Positions 8,055-16,330 of a stretch of DNA of 62,179 nt are shown here, piece by piece; within the stretch, counting starts at the first letter, position 1, and every line of letters begins with the position of its first letter. The DNA comes from Halomonas chromatireducens (GTDB lineage: Bacteria > Pseudomonadota > Gammaproteobacteria > Pseudomonadales > Halomonadaceae): the NCBI RefSeq assembly GCF_001545155.1, contig NZ_CP014226.1, positions 2,466,749-2,528,927 on the forward strand, read 5' to 3'. Made by a program: the position numbers and the translations under genes. The notes under the pieces were generated by a model that was given only the letters and a program-made list of their open reading frames with translations, had not been told where the DNA came from and searched no databases.

Positions 8055-9548
8055 CTAACTCCCGGAGACCGACCCCAGGCCGCCGAGGCAGTAATACTTG
8101 GTCTCCAGGTATTCGTCGATGCCGGTAATGCCGCCCTCGCGGCCGAGGCCGGACTGCTTGACGCCGCCGAAGGGTACGGGCGGGCCGGTCATCTTCACCG
8201 AGTTGACGCTGACCATGCCGAACTCCAGCGCCCGCAGCATCTTCCAGATGCGGCGAATGTCGTGGGTATAGACGTAGGCCGCCAGACCGTACTCGGTGTC
8301 GTTGGCCATTTCGATCACCTGGTCGTCGTCACTGTACGCGGTAACGCCGGCCACCGGTGCGAAGTTTTCCTCGCGCCATACCTGCATATCCCGAGTCACC
8401 CCAGTGAGCAGCACGGGCATGAAGAAGTTGGGCCCCGGCGCCTGGTTCTGGTCGCCGGCCACCAGCCTCGCGCCCCGGGAGATGGCATCGTCGACGATGG
8501 CGGCGGCCTTGTCCACCGCCTGGCGATGGATCAGCGGCCCCAGGTCGATCTCGCTCTCCAGGCCGTTGCCCACGGTCAGCGCCGCCATGCGCTCGACGAA
8601 GTGCTCGATGAATTCGTCGTGGATCGACTCATGCACCAGGATGCGGTTGGCCGCCAGGCAGTCCTGGCCGGCGGTCTGGAACTTGGCCGCCACGGCGGCG
8701 AAGGCCGCTTCCTTGGGATCCATTTCCGGCGCGACGATAAAGGGCGCGTTGCCGCCGAGCTCCATGGAGAGCCGCTTGACGGTGCCGGCACTCTGATCGA
8801 TCAGCAGCCGACCGACCCGGGTGGAGCCGGTGAAGGAGAGCGCCTTGACGCGCTCCTCGGCACACAGAATCTTCGACACCTCGGGGGCATCGCCGAGCAC
8901 GACGTTGAAGATACCCGCCGGGATACCGGCACGCTCGGCCAGTTCGGCCAGCGCCAGCGCCGAGAAGGGAGTCTCGCCGGCCGGCTTGACGATCACCGGG
9001 CAGCCCGCCGCCATGGCGGCGGCGGCCTTGCGGGTGATCATCGCCAGCGGGAAGTTCCAGGGTGTGATCAGCGCCGCGATGCCAACGGGTTCCTTGAGAG
9101 TGCCGAGCGCCGCGTTGGGGATGTGGCTGGGAATGGTCTCACCGAAGGTACGCTTGCCCTCCTCGGCGAACCAGCGCACGAAGCTGGCGCCGTACTCGAC
9201 TTCGCCGCGGGCGTCGGGCAGCGGCTTGCCCTGCTCCAGGGTCATGATGGTGGCCAGGTCTTCGCGGTTGGCCTGAATCAGGTCGTACCAGGCCAGGAGA
9301 CGCTCGCAGCGCTCGTCGGCACGCAGCGCCCGCCAGTGAACGAAGGCAGCCTCGGCGGCGTCCACGGCTTCACGAATCTGGTGGGCTTCCAGCCAGGGGA
9401 TATGGCCGATCGCCTCGCCCGTGGCCGGGTCGAACACGGCCTCCTCACGGCCCCCCTCGCCGTGGGTCCACTTGCCATTCACATAGGCATACTGGCGGAA
9501 CAGGCGTGGATCTTCGATTCGAGCGGACAGCGTCTTGGACAGTTTCAT
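8055..9548 (-). CDS. NAD(P)-dependent succinate-semialdehyde-type dehydrogenase (DoeC/Ssd-like)
   Basis: The 497-residue aldehyde dehydrogenase has the catalytic cysteine in TAGQDCLAANR (Cys297), the general base in SMELGGNAPF (Glu263), the PWNFP cofactor motif near 163 and FTGSTRVG near 239. It belongs to the GabD/SSADH branch. Next to the aminotransferase it would oxidise the resulting semialdehyde. In ectoine degraders the equivalent enzyme (DoeC or Ssd) converts aspartate semialdehyde to aspartate. The start is ATG 9548 behind GGGGAGGT. GABA catabolism (gabD paired with an omega-aminotransferase) is the main alternative, because doeA and doeB are not in the window. Confidence 0.85.
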   Translation of the reverse strand: MKLSKTLSARIEDPRLFRQYAYVNGKWTHGEGGREEAVFDPATGEAIGHIPWLEAHQIREAVDAAEAAFVHWRALRADERCERLLAWYDLIQANREDLATIMTLEQGKPLPDARGEVEYGASFVRWFAEEGKRTFGETIPSHIPNAALGTLKEPVGIAALITPWNFPLAMITRKAAAAMAAGCPVIVKPAGETPFSALALAELAERAGIPAGIFNVVLGDAPEVSKILCAEERVKALSFTGSTRVGRLLIDQSAGTVKRLSMELGGNAPFIVAPEMDPKEAAFAAVAAKFQTAGQDCLAANRILVHESIHDEFIEHFVERMAALTVGNGLESEIDLGPLIHRQAVDKAAAIVDDAISRGARLVAGDQNQAPGPNFFMPVLLTGVTRDMQVWREENFAPVAGVTAYSDDDQVIEMANDTEYGLAAYVYTHDIRRIWKMLRALEFGMVSVNSVKMTGPPVPFGGVKQSGLGREGGITGIDEYLETKYYCLGGLGSVSGS

Positions 9549-9610
9549 GGGCACCTCCCCTGACACCGGCGGGTCCTGCCTGACGAATGGCCGGTGATGA
9601 CAAAATATGG

Positions 9611-9631
9611 CGGGCAGCCGATGGCTGCCCG
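9611..9631 (-). terminator. Hairpin downstream of the decarboxylase operon
   Basis: A perfect 9-bp stem (CGGGCAGCC and GGCTGCCCG, 3-nt loop) lies about 100 bp after the decarboxylase stop. On the minus strand it is followed by CCATATTTTG. The weak U-tract makes it a probable but imperfect terminator between the decarboxylase operon and the dehydrogenase gene. Confidence 0.45.
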
Positions 9632-9734
9632 ATGTCTACAGGGTAAGGGCTAAGCGGGATCAGGACTTTCCGATCATCGAGGCTCCCGATACGGTTTTTT
9701 TTGTCGTGACGGGCGGAAATGCCGTTTTTTCTGC

Positions 9735-12539
9735 TCAGCTGTCGGGGGGCGCGCTCAATGCCTCCTCGGTAAACACCAGCAGCCCCAGCTCCGGCCGATA
9801 GCCGTGGATCTCGGTGACATCCAGCGCCTGCAGGAAGTGAAGAATCCCCTCGCTGACCACCTGCCCCGGCACCAGTACCGGGAAACCCGGGGGGTAGGGA
9901 ATCACGAAGCTCGCCGAGACCACGTCGCGCCCCGACCGCATCTGGCCCTGCAGCTCGCCGTTGTCGAAGCGCAGGTACTCGGTATTCTCCTCGTCGTAGC
10001 TGAGGAAATAGGCCCGGCGGATGTCTCCTTCCGGCGTGGCGCTCTCGGCATCGGGGCGAAAAGCATCGTGAAAGCGGCTGAAATCTGGCAGCGGCGGCAG
10101 CTCCTGGGTCAGGGAGTGGACGCGGTTCTCGATGATCTTGCGCTCCGGCCGGCTGCTGTCCTCCCAGAGATTGTCGAACTCCTTGGCCAGCTTGATCAGC
10201 ACATCCAGCAGATAGGCGATGGAGCCACGGGTGGTGCCGATGTTGGTCATGAACAGCACGGTGTTGCGCGAGGTCTTGTTGATCTGGATACCGTACTTGT
10301 TCATCAGGAATTCGTTCTTGAAGGTATCGCCATCGACCCCGGTCGCACCGATGGCGATGGTGATGCGGCTGGGGTCGACGACGAATTCGTCCCGGGCCCA
10401 GGCCTCCTCCATCTTGTTCCAGCCCGTCACCGGGTCGTAGTAGGACTCGACGCCGGACTCGCGGTATTCCGCCGGCACCATGTCCTTGTTTTTCAATACG
10501 CGGAAGTATTTCTGCAGCAGCGGGTGGCTGTAGAGCTGCTCGCGCAGCGACAGCGCCGCCTCGACCTGGGCGTGGACCAGCTCGAAGCCTTCCATTTCCG
10601 CCTGCATGCGCCCTACATCCAGCGACGCCACGATCTGGTAGTTGGGCGAGGTGGAGGTATGGGTCATGTAGGCCTCGTGGAACGGGGCCTCGACCTTCTG
10701 GCGATAGTCCTGGTCGAAGACGTGGATCATCGAGCCCTGGCGCAGCGAGGTCAGGGTCTTGTGGGTGGAGTGGGTGGCATAGGCGCGGATACGCACCTGA
10801 TCCGGATCGGGCATCAGCCGACGCTCCAGCCAGGTGGCGTCGTCGTCCGGATCGAGTTCGTCGAACTCGGCTTTCCAGGCCGCGTACTCCTCCCGGTACT
10901 TGTCACTGCGGTAGCGCTCTCTCAGGGTGCGTGCCGCATTCATGGCGGTGCGCGGCCGGTAGGTGGGGTTGAAGGAGGCGAAGGCGAACCACGCCTCGTC
11001 CCACAGGAACACCAGGTCCGGCTTGATCGCCAGGCACTCCTCCATCACCCGGCGCACGTTGTAGACCACGCCGTCGAAGGTGCAGTTGGTCAGCAGCAGC
11101 ATCTTCACCTTGTGCAGCTGACCCGAGCGCTTGTAGCCCAGCAGGGTCTTCTTGATCTCGTGCAGCGGCACCGCGCCGTACATGGAGTAGTCGTGCAGCG
11201 GATAGGAGTCGAGATAGCTGACGTGGGCACCCGCCAGCACCATGCCGTAGTGGTGCGACTTGTGGCAGTCCCGATCGACCAGCACGATGTCCCGCGGCTT
11301 GACCAGCGCCTGGACCACGATCTTGTTGGCCGTGGAGGTGCCGTTGGTGACGAAGAAGCTCTGCCGGGCACCGAAGGCCCGGGCCGCGTACTCCTGGGCC
11401 TTCTTGATCGGCCCGTAGGGCTGCAGCAGCGAATCGAGCCCGCCGGAGGTCGCCGACGTCTCGGCGAGGAAGATGTTGATGCCGTAGAAGTCGATCATCT
11501 GGCCGGCCCAATGGGAGCGGGTCACCGACTTCCCCCGGGAGATGGGCATGGCGTGGAAGACCCCGGTGGGCTTCTTGCTGTACTCGCGCAGGGCATCGAA
11601 GAACGGCGTGCGGTAGCGATTGTCGATGGCCCGCAGAATGGTGTGGTGCTGCTCGATGTAGTCGGTCTCGCGATAGAAGATACGGTTGAAGTAGCGGATG
11701 TCGCGGCTGGCCGTGGCCTCGACGTCGCCACTGGTGACCAGGAACTGGTCTATCTCCGGGCGCAGTTCGTGAATCATCGAGCTGAGCAGAATACTGCGCT
11801 CGGCCTCGGTCTGGTTCTCCAGCTCCTTCTCCGACAGCCCCTCCAGGTAGTTGCGCAGCGCGCTGAGGTTGTACTTCGACTTGTAGGGGAACTCGTAGCG
11901 GATCAGGCAGGCCTGGATGTTGGGGTTGACCAGCACCGCGATCAGCGCATCCTCGAAGCTGCGCACGGTGACCACGTCGTAGACGAACTTGTCCTCGGGG
12001 CGACGCATGTTGCGGAAAGCCTCGCGCACGACTTCCTCTTCCTGTGGGGAAAGGTTGTCGACGATCAACAGCTCGAAGTAGGGCTGGGCGGCACTGTTGG
12101 AGGCCGGATGGCCACGCCGCAGCTGGGCCAGGGCATCCAGGGTTTCCAGGTCTTCGGCATTGGCGTCGCTGTCGCTGAGATCGACATGGCGACGACGGTA
12201 GGATTCGCTGATCAGCGCACGAACCAGGCGCTTGACCACCTTCTCCAGCAATACGTATTCGTCGCGGTCGAAGAGCGACCAGAGATGACGAAAGTCCTCC
12301 TTGGAGGGGAAGGCGTGGTAGTCCTCGATGATCTCCAGCCGGGTGAGCTTGACGTCGATGGCCTTTATCAGGTTCTTCGCCCGGCTCTCATCGTTGAGCT
12401 TGACCAGAATGCCCAGGTCCCGCTTGAGGGCGTTCCAGGTATCGGCTCGCAGCTGTGAGATCTTGTGGTAGAAACCCAGCGCCGTATAGGCCGTTTCAGG
12501 CACCGTATAGGACGATTCGGATTGACTGGTCTCTTGCAT
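9735..12539 (-). CDS. Orn/Lys/Arg decarboxylase-family PLP enzyme (934 aa)
   Basis: The protein has a helical N-terminal extension (about 1-140), a Rossmann-like wing domain (about 143-220: FELLIVDNLSPQEEEVV), then an aspartate-aminotransferase-fold core. The core shows FFVTNGTSTANKIV, VDRDCHKSHHYG, FLWDEAWFAF (cofactor aspartate) and YATHSTHKTLTSLRQGSM with Schiff-base Lys594. At 934 residues it is far longer than E. coli SpeC, CadA or AdiA (about 710-760). The family removes the alpha-carboxylate of basic amino acids. It is the last gene of a minus-strand operon after the ATP-grasp and C45 genes (64-bp gap), so its substrate could be a conjugated or modified amino acid. Specificity cannot be read from sequence. 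Confidence 0.85.
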   Translation of the reverse strand: MQETSQSESSYTVPETAYTALGFYHKISQLRADTWNALKRDLGILVKLNDESRAKNLIKAIDVKLTRLEIIEDYHAFPSKEDFRHLWSLFDRDEYVLLEKVVKRLVRALISESYRRRHVDLSDSDANAEDLETLDALAQLRRGHPASNSAAQPYFELLIVDNLSPQEEEVVREAFRNMRRPEDKFVYDVVTVRSFEDALIAVLVNPNIQACLIRYEFPYKSKYNLSALRNYLEGLSEKELENQTEAERSILLSSMIHELRPEIDQFLVTSGDVEATASRDIRYFNRIFYRETDYIEQHHTILRAIDNRYRTPFFDALREYSKKPTGVFHAMPISRGKSVTRSHWAGQMIDFYGINIFLAETSATSGGLDSLLQPYGPIKKAQEYAARAFGARQSFFVTNGTSTANKIVVQALVKPRDIVLVDRDCHKSHHYGMVLAGAHVSYLDSYPLHDYSMYGAVPLHEIKKTLLGYKRSGQLHKVKMLLLTNCTFDGVVYNVRRVMEECLAIKPDLVFLWDEAWFAFASFNPTYRPRTAMNAARTLRERYRSDKYREEYAAWKAEFDELDPDDDATWLERRLMPDPDQVRIRAYATHSTHKTLTSLRQGSMIHVFDQDYRQKVEAPFHEAYMTHTSTSPNYQIVASLDVGRMQAEMEGFELVHAQVEAALSLREQLYSHPLLQKYFRVLKNKDMVPAEYRESGVESYYDPVTGWNKMEEAWARDEFVVDPSRITIAIGATGVDGDTFKNEFLMNKYGIQINKTSRNTVLFMTNIGTTRGSIAYLLDVLIKLAKEFDNLWEDSSRPERKIIENRVHSLTQELPPLPDFSRFHDAFRPDAESATPEGDIRRAYFLSYDEENTEYLRFDNGELQGQMRSGRDVVSASFVIPYPPGFPVLVPGQVVSEGILHFLQALDVTEIHGYRPELGLLVFTEEALSAPPDS

Positions 12540-12603
12540 GACGACACCCCATCCCGTTCGTTATTGATTGTTGTCGACCGCCTGGGCAGGTACCCGGCGA
12601 GAC

Positions 12604-13611
12604 TCAGCCTGCATTGAGGCCGCGCGCGCCGTAGCGCACGGTCAGCTGTTGCTCCGGAAAGTGATCGAAGGAGAGTTTCAGCCACATTCCCGGCCAGTGA
12701 TACTGAGCATGCCCGTCCCGGGGCCGGTAGACCGCGGTATAGACGGTCCCCAGCCCGCGCCGGTAGTCGTGGCGAAACAGCGGCGGCGAAAAGAAGGCCG
12801 AGACCAGGCGCTCCTCGGTCGTCGCCTCGTCGTCCACCAGGATCGACAGCTGGCGCTCGCGGATCAGGGTCTCGGAGGCCAGCGCATGGGCATACCATTC
12901 GATCTTCTTCTGGTGGTTGGTGGCCACCGGTACGCGGCGAATGCTGGCACGCTGGTCCGGGGCGATCATCGCCGTGACATAGCGACCGGCGGCATCGGCC
13001 ACGGTGATGTTGTAGGCCATATGCGTCGGCACCCGGGCCAGCACGGCGGCGGCCTCCGGCACTGTATCGCAGAACTCCAGAATGTAGCGCAGGATGATCG
13101 GCGCGCCGAAGCCCTCCCCCACCACCTTGCGGCCGCCGAAGGCCAGCGATACCGAAAGGCCTCTGTCGTTGATGCCATCGAGGACCCCCCAGAGGCAGTC
13201 GGACATGGCAATGACGCCACGCCCGTTCCAGTTGGTGTAGAGGATGGTCCCTTCGCAGAGCTCTGGCGGGTAGTCGTAGTTGCGCGCCAGCACGGTGGTG
13301 TCGCTGCGCGCCAGCACCGCCTGGGAGCAGCCGGTGATATAGGGAGGCGGCCGATAGAGACTCAGCAGCCGCGCGGCCAGGTCACCGCCGCCGGCCAGGT
13401 CGCAGAGGGTCCGGTAGGTATCCAGCAATTCCGGCATATGCTGTCGCAGGGCGTTGTAGCAGGCCAGATAGGCCGGACGCTCACGCTCGCCCTCGGCCAG
13501 GTACCACTGCTCATAGGCCGGCCAGTGGTAGTCGAACAGCGACTGCCACTTGGCGCCCGGGCTCTCCTCGCGGACGGTGCGAAAAATCAGCGTCTTCTCC
13601 ATATCAGGCAT
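12604..13611 (-). CDS. C45-family Ntn-hydrolase (isopenicillin N acyltransferase-like)
   Basis: The 335-residue protein resembles C45 peptidase/acyl-CoA:6-aminopenicillanate acyltransferase enzymes. The segment YITGCSQAVL followed by TTVLARNYDY is the family pattern in which a precursor is cut before cysteine and the new N-terminal cysteine (Cys95) becomes the nucleophile. Further family-like segments are WGVLDGINDRGLSVSLAF and HMAYNITVADAAG. Such enzymes form or hydrolyse amide bonds. It lies 35 bp after the ATP-grasp gene and 64 bp before the decarboxylase. Start choice is uncertain: ATG 13611 is used, while ATG 13602 and GTG 13641 are also possible. The natural substrate is unknown. Confidence 0.75.
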   Translation of the reverse strand: MPDMEKTLIFRTVREESPGAKWQSLFDYHWPAYEQWYLAEGERERPAYLACYNALRQHMPELLDTYRTLCDLAGGGDLAARLLSLYRPPPYITGCSQAVLARSDTTVLARNYDYPPELCEGTILYTNWNGRGVIAMSDCLWGVLDGINDRGLSVSLAFGGRKVVGEGFGAPIILRYILEFCDTVPEAAAVLARVPTHMAYNITVADAAGRYVTAMIAPDQRASIRRVPVATNHQKKIEWYAHALASETLIRERQLSILVDDEATTEERLVSAFFSPPLFRHDYRRGLGTVYTAVYRPRDGHAQYHWPGMWLKLSFDHFPEQQLTVRYGARGLNAG

Positions 13612-13646
13612 CCGCGCCACCGCAGGGTGGCGCCGCTTCACTCCGC

Positions 13647-15119
13647 TCAGAGAATCTTGAAGTTGCCGCCACCGACGGCATGGCTGACGGCCACCTCCTC
13701 CACCACCGGGTCCTGCAGCGACTGGCCGGCATACTGGCCGCGAATGCCGTCGATCCAGGCACGGGCGCGCTCGGTGAGCTGGAAGTCATCGTCCATCAAC
13801 CGGCCGCGGGTGATCAGGATACCGAGATCCGCCCCCTCGTAGCGGAAGTCGCCGGCGCCGCTGATGCGCAGGAAGAAACCCTCCTGGTCGTTCTCGGCGG
13901 CGTGGGGGTGATAGCTGTAGTGGTCGTAGCCGATGCTGCCGTCCTCGGCCATCTTCCACACGCCGGTACGCGGGGCCTGGGTGAGCAGGTCGACGCTCTC
14001 GTCGGTGTGCTTGATCACCAGTTGGCTCCAGCTATCGACGCTGTCGGGATGCGACCAGCGGTGGTTGATCTCCTCGATGTCCAGCTCGAAATCGAGATCC
14101 GAGAACTCCAGCAGGTGGAAGAGGAACAGCGGAATATCGGAGTGGGCGAAGGCAGCCACGTTGGTCAACGAGCTAGCGCCGGTGACCCGCGGGTTGAGCT
14201 CGCCCAGGTAGACTTCGCCGTTGTCCATGTCGATCAGGAAGTCGAGCTCGAAGTAGCCGCGGTAGCCCTCCTCGCGCAGGGCCTCGCCGAACAGAAAGGT
14301 GTACTCACGGGCCTTGTCGCGGATCTCCTGGGTAAAGGCGCCGGCGAACATCTCGTTGCCGCACCACCCCCCCTTGTAGGGCGTCAGCGTCTTGAAGCCG
14401 ACCAGCTCCGTCATCAGCGGGCCTACCACGGTTCCGCAGCGGGTGGCACAGGCCTCGATCGCCGAGCCGCGGCAGTTGATGCGCTTCATGATCTTGACCT
14501 CGGGCTCGGCCTCGATCTCCTCGGCGTGCTTGTAGTAGTCCTCTTCGCTGGCGATGAAGAAGGTGGTGTGACCGGAGTCGCCGAAGGCGGTCTGTACCAC
14601 CAGGTCATTGCCCAGCTCCTGGCTTACCTCGCACAGTTCCTGATAGCTGCCGACCTTGGCCAGGACATTGGGAACGCTGGGCACGCCGGCCTTGTTGCCG
14701 ATGCGCACCGTCTCGATCTTGTTGTCCATGCGCTGCCGGAGTGCCGCGGGAGGGAAGGCGACCCGCAGCCCCAGCTGCTTGCAGACCTCCTCGGTATGTT
14801 CGTCGAACATCAGGAAGGCGGCCACACCGGCGCTCTCTCCATCAGCTCGGGAACCGATGAAGTCGATCACCTCCTTGTGCTCGAGCAGGTAGTTGTTGAT
14901 GTCCTCGATGCTCTCGAAGTCCCGGGGGAATTTCTCCTTGGGCACAAAGACGTTGCGCTGCTGGCCATCGAAGCAGTCGATGTAGTTGATGTGACGGAAG
15001 CTGCCCACCCAATCGCCGATGCCAAGCAGATTGAAGTTGGTGGCGGAAATGAAGTAGATCGGCTCCTTGTTGCTGAGAAAATGGCGGCGAACGTCGGCAA
15101 TTGTTGTTATCTTGCGCAT
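13647..15119 (-). CDS. ATP-grasp domain carboxylate-amine ligase
   Basis: The 490-residue protein has an ATP-grasp core. QRMDNKIETVRIGNKAGV (129-146) matches the first lobe, VVQTAFGDSGHTTFF (174-188) the glycine loop, KIMKRINC the hinge lysine, and YFELDFLID...YLGELNPRVTG (289-314) carries the metal-binding acidic and asparagine residues. A unique N-terminal domain (1-120) precedes it. ATP-grasp enzymes join a carboxylate, via acyl phosphate, to an amine or thiol. It is the first gene of the three-gene operon with the C45 hydrolase and decarboxylase. The start is ATG 15119 behind GGAG. It is often labelled biotin carboxylase by fold alone, but no carboxylase partner or biotin carrier is nearby. 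Confidence 0.8.
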   Translation of the reverse strand: MRKITTIADVRRHFLSNKEPIYFISATNFNLLGIGDWVGSFRHINYIDCFDGQQRNVFVPKEKFPRDFESIEDINNYLLEHKEVIDFIGSRADGESAGVAAFLMFDEHTEEVCKQLGLRVAFPPAALRQRMDNKIETVRIGNKAGVPSVPNVLAKVGSYQELCEVSQELGNDLVVQTAFGDSGHTTFFIASEEDYYKHAEEIEAEPEVKIMKRINCRGSAIEACATRCGTVVGPLMTELVGFKTLTPYKGGWCGNEMFAGAFTQEIRDKAREYTFLFGEALREEGYRGYFELDFLIDMDNGEVYLGELNPRVTGASSLTNVAAFAHSDIPLFLFHLLEFSDLDFELDIEEINHRWSHPDSVDSWSQLVIKHTDESVDLLTQAPRTGVWKMAEDGSIGYDHYSYHPHAAENDQEGFFLRISGAGDFRYEGADLGILITRGRLMDDDFQLTERARAWIDGIRGQYAGQSLQDPVVEEVAVSHAVGGGNFKIL

Positions 15120-15186
15120 ATTTGTCGCTCCATCAGTAGAGGAACCCGCCTCCTGGGTGGGGCTACGGGACACCATTGAGGTGGAT

Positions 15187-15608
15187 TGGGCACAGGTCGA
15201 TGCGCAGATCCTGCTCAAGGCCGCCGTGGCAGATCGCGATCCCGGCGGGCTGCGCCCGGTACACTACCTGGAGCAGCAGGCAAGCCTCAGCGAGTCGGCG
15301 CTGATCCGTGAGGCACTGACGACCATCTTCGATGGCCTTGCCGAGGCGAACCGGGTCGAGCGCACCCCGGCGCCGCTCTCGGCGCTAACCCTGGGCGTGG
15401 AGTGCGGCGGCTCGGACGGTTTCTCCGGCCTCTCCGCCAATCCTCTGGTGGGCGCTGTGGTGGACCGCCTGGTGGCGCTGGGCGGGAGCGGCATTCTCAG
15501 CGAGTTCCCCGAGCTGTGTGGCGTGGAGCACGAGCTGATCGCCCGCTGCCGCGACGACGCCGTCGCCCGGCGCTTCAGCGAGCTGATGGACGCGTACCAG
15601 CGTCATGC
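15187..15608 (+). pseudogene. Inverted middle fragment of altronate dehydratase (UxaA family)
   Basis: Plus-strand translation gives an unmistakable UxaA-family middle segment: AQVDAQILL, VHYLEQQASLSESALI, LTLGVECGGSDGFSGLSANP and GILSEFPELCGVEHELIARC, ending near MDAYQRHA. The N-terminal part of the same family lies immediately to the right on the opposite strand. No start codon, no conserved C-terminus (the NPSPGN region) and no ribosome site accompany this fragment. It is the inverted internal piece of a broken gene. Its left end abuts the upstream region of the ATP-grasp gene, whose promoter must lie in or next to it. Confidence 0.85.
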
Positions 15609-15609
15609 C

Positions 15610-16140
15610 GTGGAGAAGCTCCCGGGCCATGCGCTTGTAGTCGTAGTAGGGGTCTTCGCCCAATGCATCGGCCACGCACTGGCGGAGTACCTCGATGTTG
15701 CGGTTTTCGCAGAACACCAGGGGAACCACCAGCCAGACGTTCTCGGTGCCCACCTGGCCATTGGGTCGATGGTAGCCATCGAAGCTGGCGTTACGGAAGG
15801 CCGTGACGTCAGGAGCGCGCCACTCGCCGCGCCGCGCCTGAGGTTGGGTGGTGGCGGTGCTGTGTTCGGTGTTGGCGGTGGTGATGGCCGAGCCCGCGGC
15901 GATGGGGCGAGTGGCCCGCCCTACGGTGACTCCGTACATGATCACGGTGTCACCCTCGGCAAGATCGTGCATGGCGAACTTGTGCTTGTGCCGGATCGCC
16001 TCGGTGAGATGCAGGACTCGGCCACCGTCGTCGATTTCGCTGCCGGCTGGCAGGTCCTTGAGGGCGACACGCACGTTGTCGTCGGCGTGTACACGCAGGC
16101 TGGCCAGCTGGCCGCGATCACTGGCGATGGTCTGGGGCAT
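15610..16140 (-). pseudogene. N-terminal fragment of altronate dehydratase (UxaA family)
   Basis: From ATG 16140 (behind GGAGG) the minus strand encodes a SAF-like domain (VHADDNVRVALKDLPAGSE, then KHKFAMHDLAEGD and MYGVTVGRA) and the start of the dehydratase domain (GYHRPNGQVGTENVWLVVP, LVFCENRN). Homology stops near residue 177 (MARELLH), exactly where the plus-strand fragment ends. The frame then runs on as nonsense to 15385. The family dehydrates aldonates such as altronate or galactarate. About 75 residues between the two pieces and the whole C-terminus are missing, so a simple inversion alone does not restore the gene and no activity is expected. Confidence 0.85.
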
Positions 16141-16318
16141 GGTCGTCCTCCGCTACAGCGTGTTCTGGGGAATCGAGTTCGATCATCGCCTTGATCATGC
16201 CGCTGCCTGGTTCGCACCAGACGGGCAGGCGCTCTGGCATCTCGTCGAGTGGGGCGCGGTGGGTGATCATGGCACTGGCGGGCAGGCGTCCGGGCTCCTG
16301 GCAGACGACGGTTCGCAT
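16118..16318 (-). pseudogene. Zn-dependent alcohol dehydrogenase with large internal deletion
   Basis: The 66-codon frame starts like a zinc-type sugar alcohol dehydrogenase (MRTVVCQEPGRL) with a good ribosome site (GGGAG). After 12 residues it jumps to the C-terminal end of the same family (MITHRAPLDEMPERL, then GSGMIKAMIEL). The catalytic zinc, structural zinc and NAD-binding domains, roughly 270-300 residues, are absent. The reading frame is preserved across the junction. It sits between the FAH gene and the broken altronate dehydratase, and its end overlaps the dehydratase start. Originally it probably encoded a polyol or sugar-acid dehydrogenase of this catabolic cluster. Confidence 0.7.
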
Positions 16319-16330
16319 GGCGACTCCCGA

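Noticed and set aside
7719..9563. 614-codon plus-strand frame opposite the semialdehyde dehydrogenase
   Set aside because: Antisense shadow; all aldehyde dehydrogenase motifs are on the minus strand with a good ribosome site.
9804..12458. Very long plus-strand open frame (884 codons) opposite the decarboxylase
   Set aside because: It is the antisense shadow of a GC-rich gene. Its translation is low-complexity and matches no family, while the minus strand encodes a complete PLP enzyme.
13680..15179. 499-codon plus-strand frame opposite the ATP-grasp gene
   Set aside because: Antisense shadow; no motif and no ribosome site.
15610..16140. Intact 251-residue altronate dehydratase N-terminal protein
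   Set aside because: The minus frame does run on to 15385, but its last 75 codons are antisense to the inverted middle fragment and have no family similarity.
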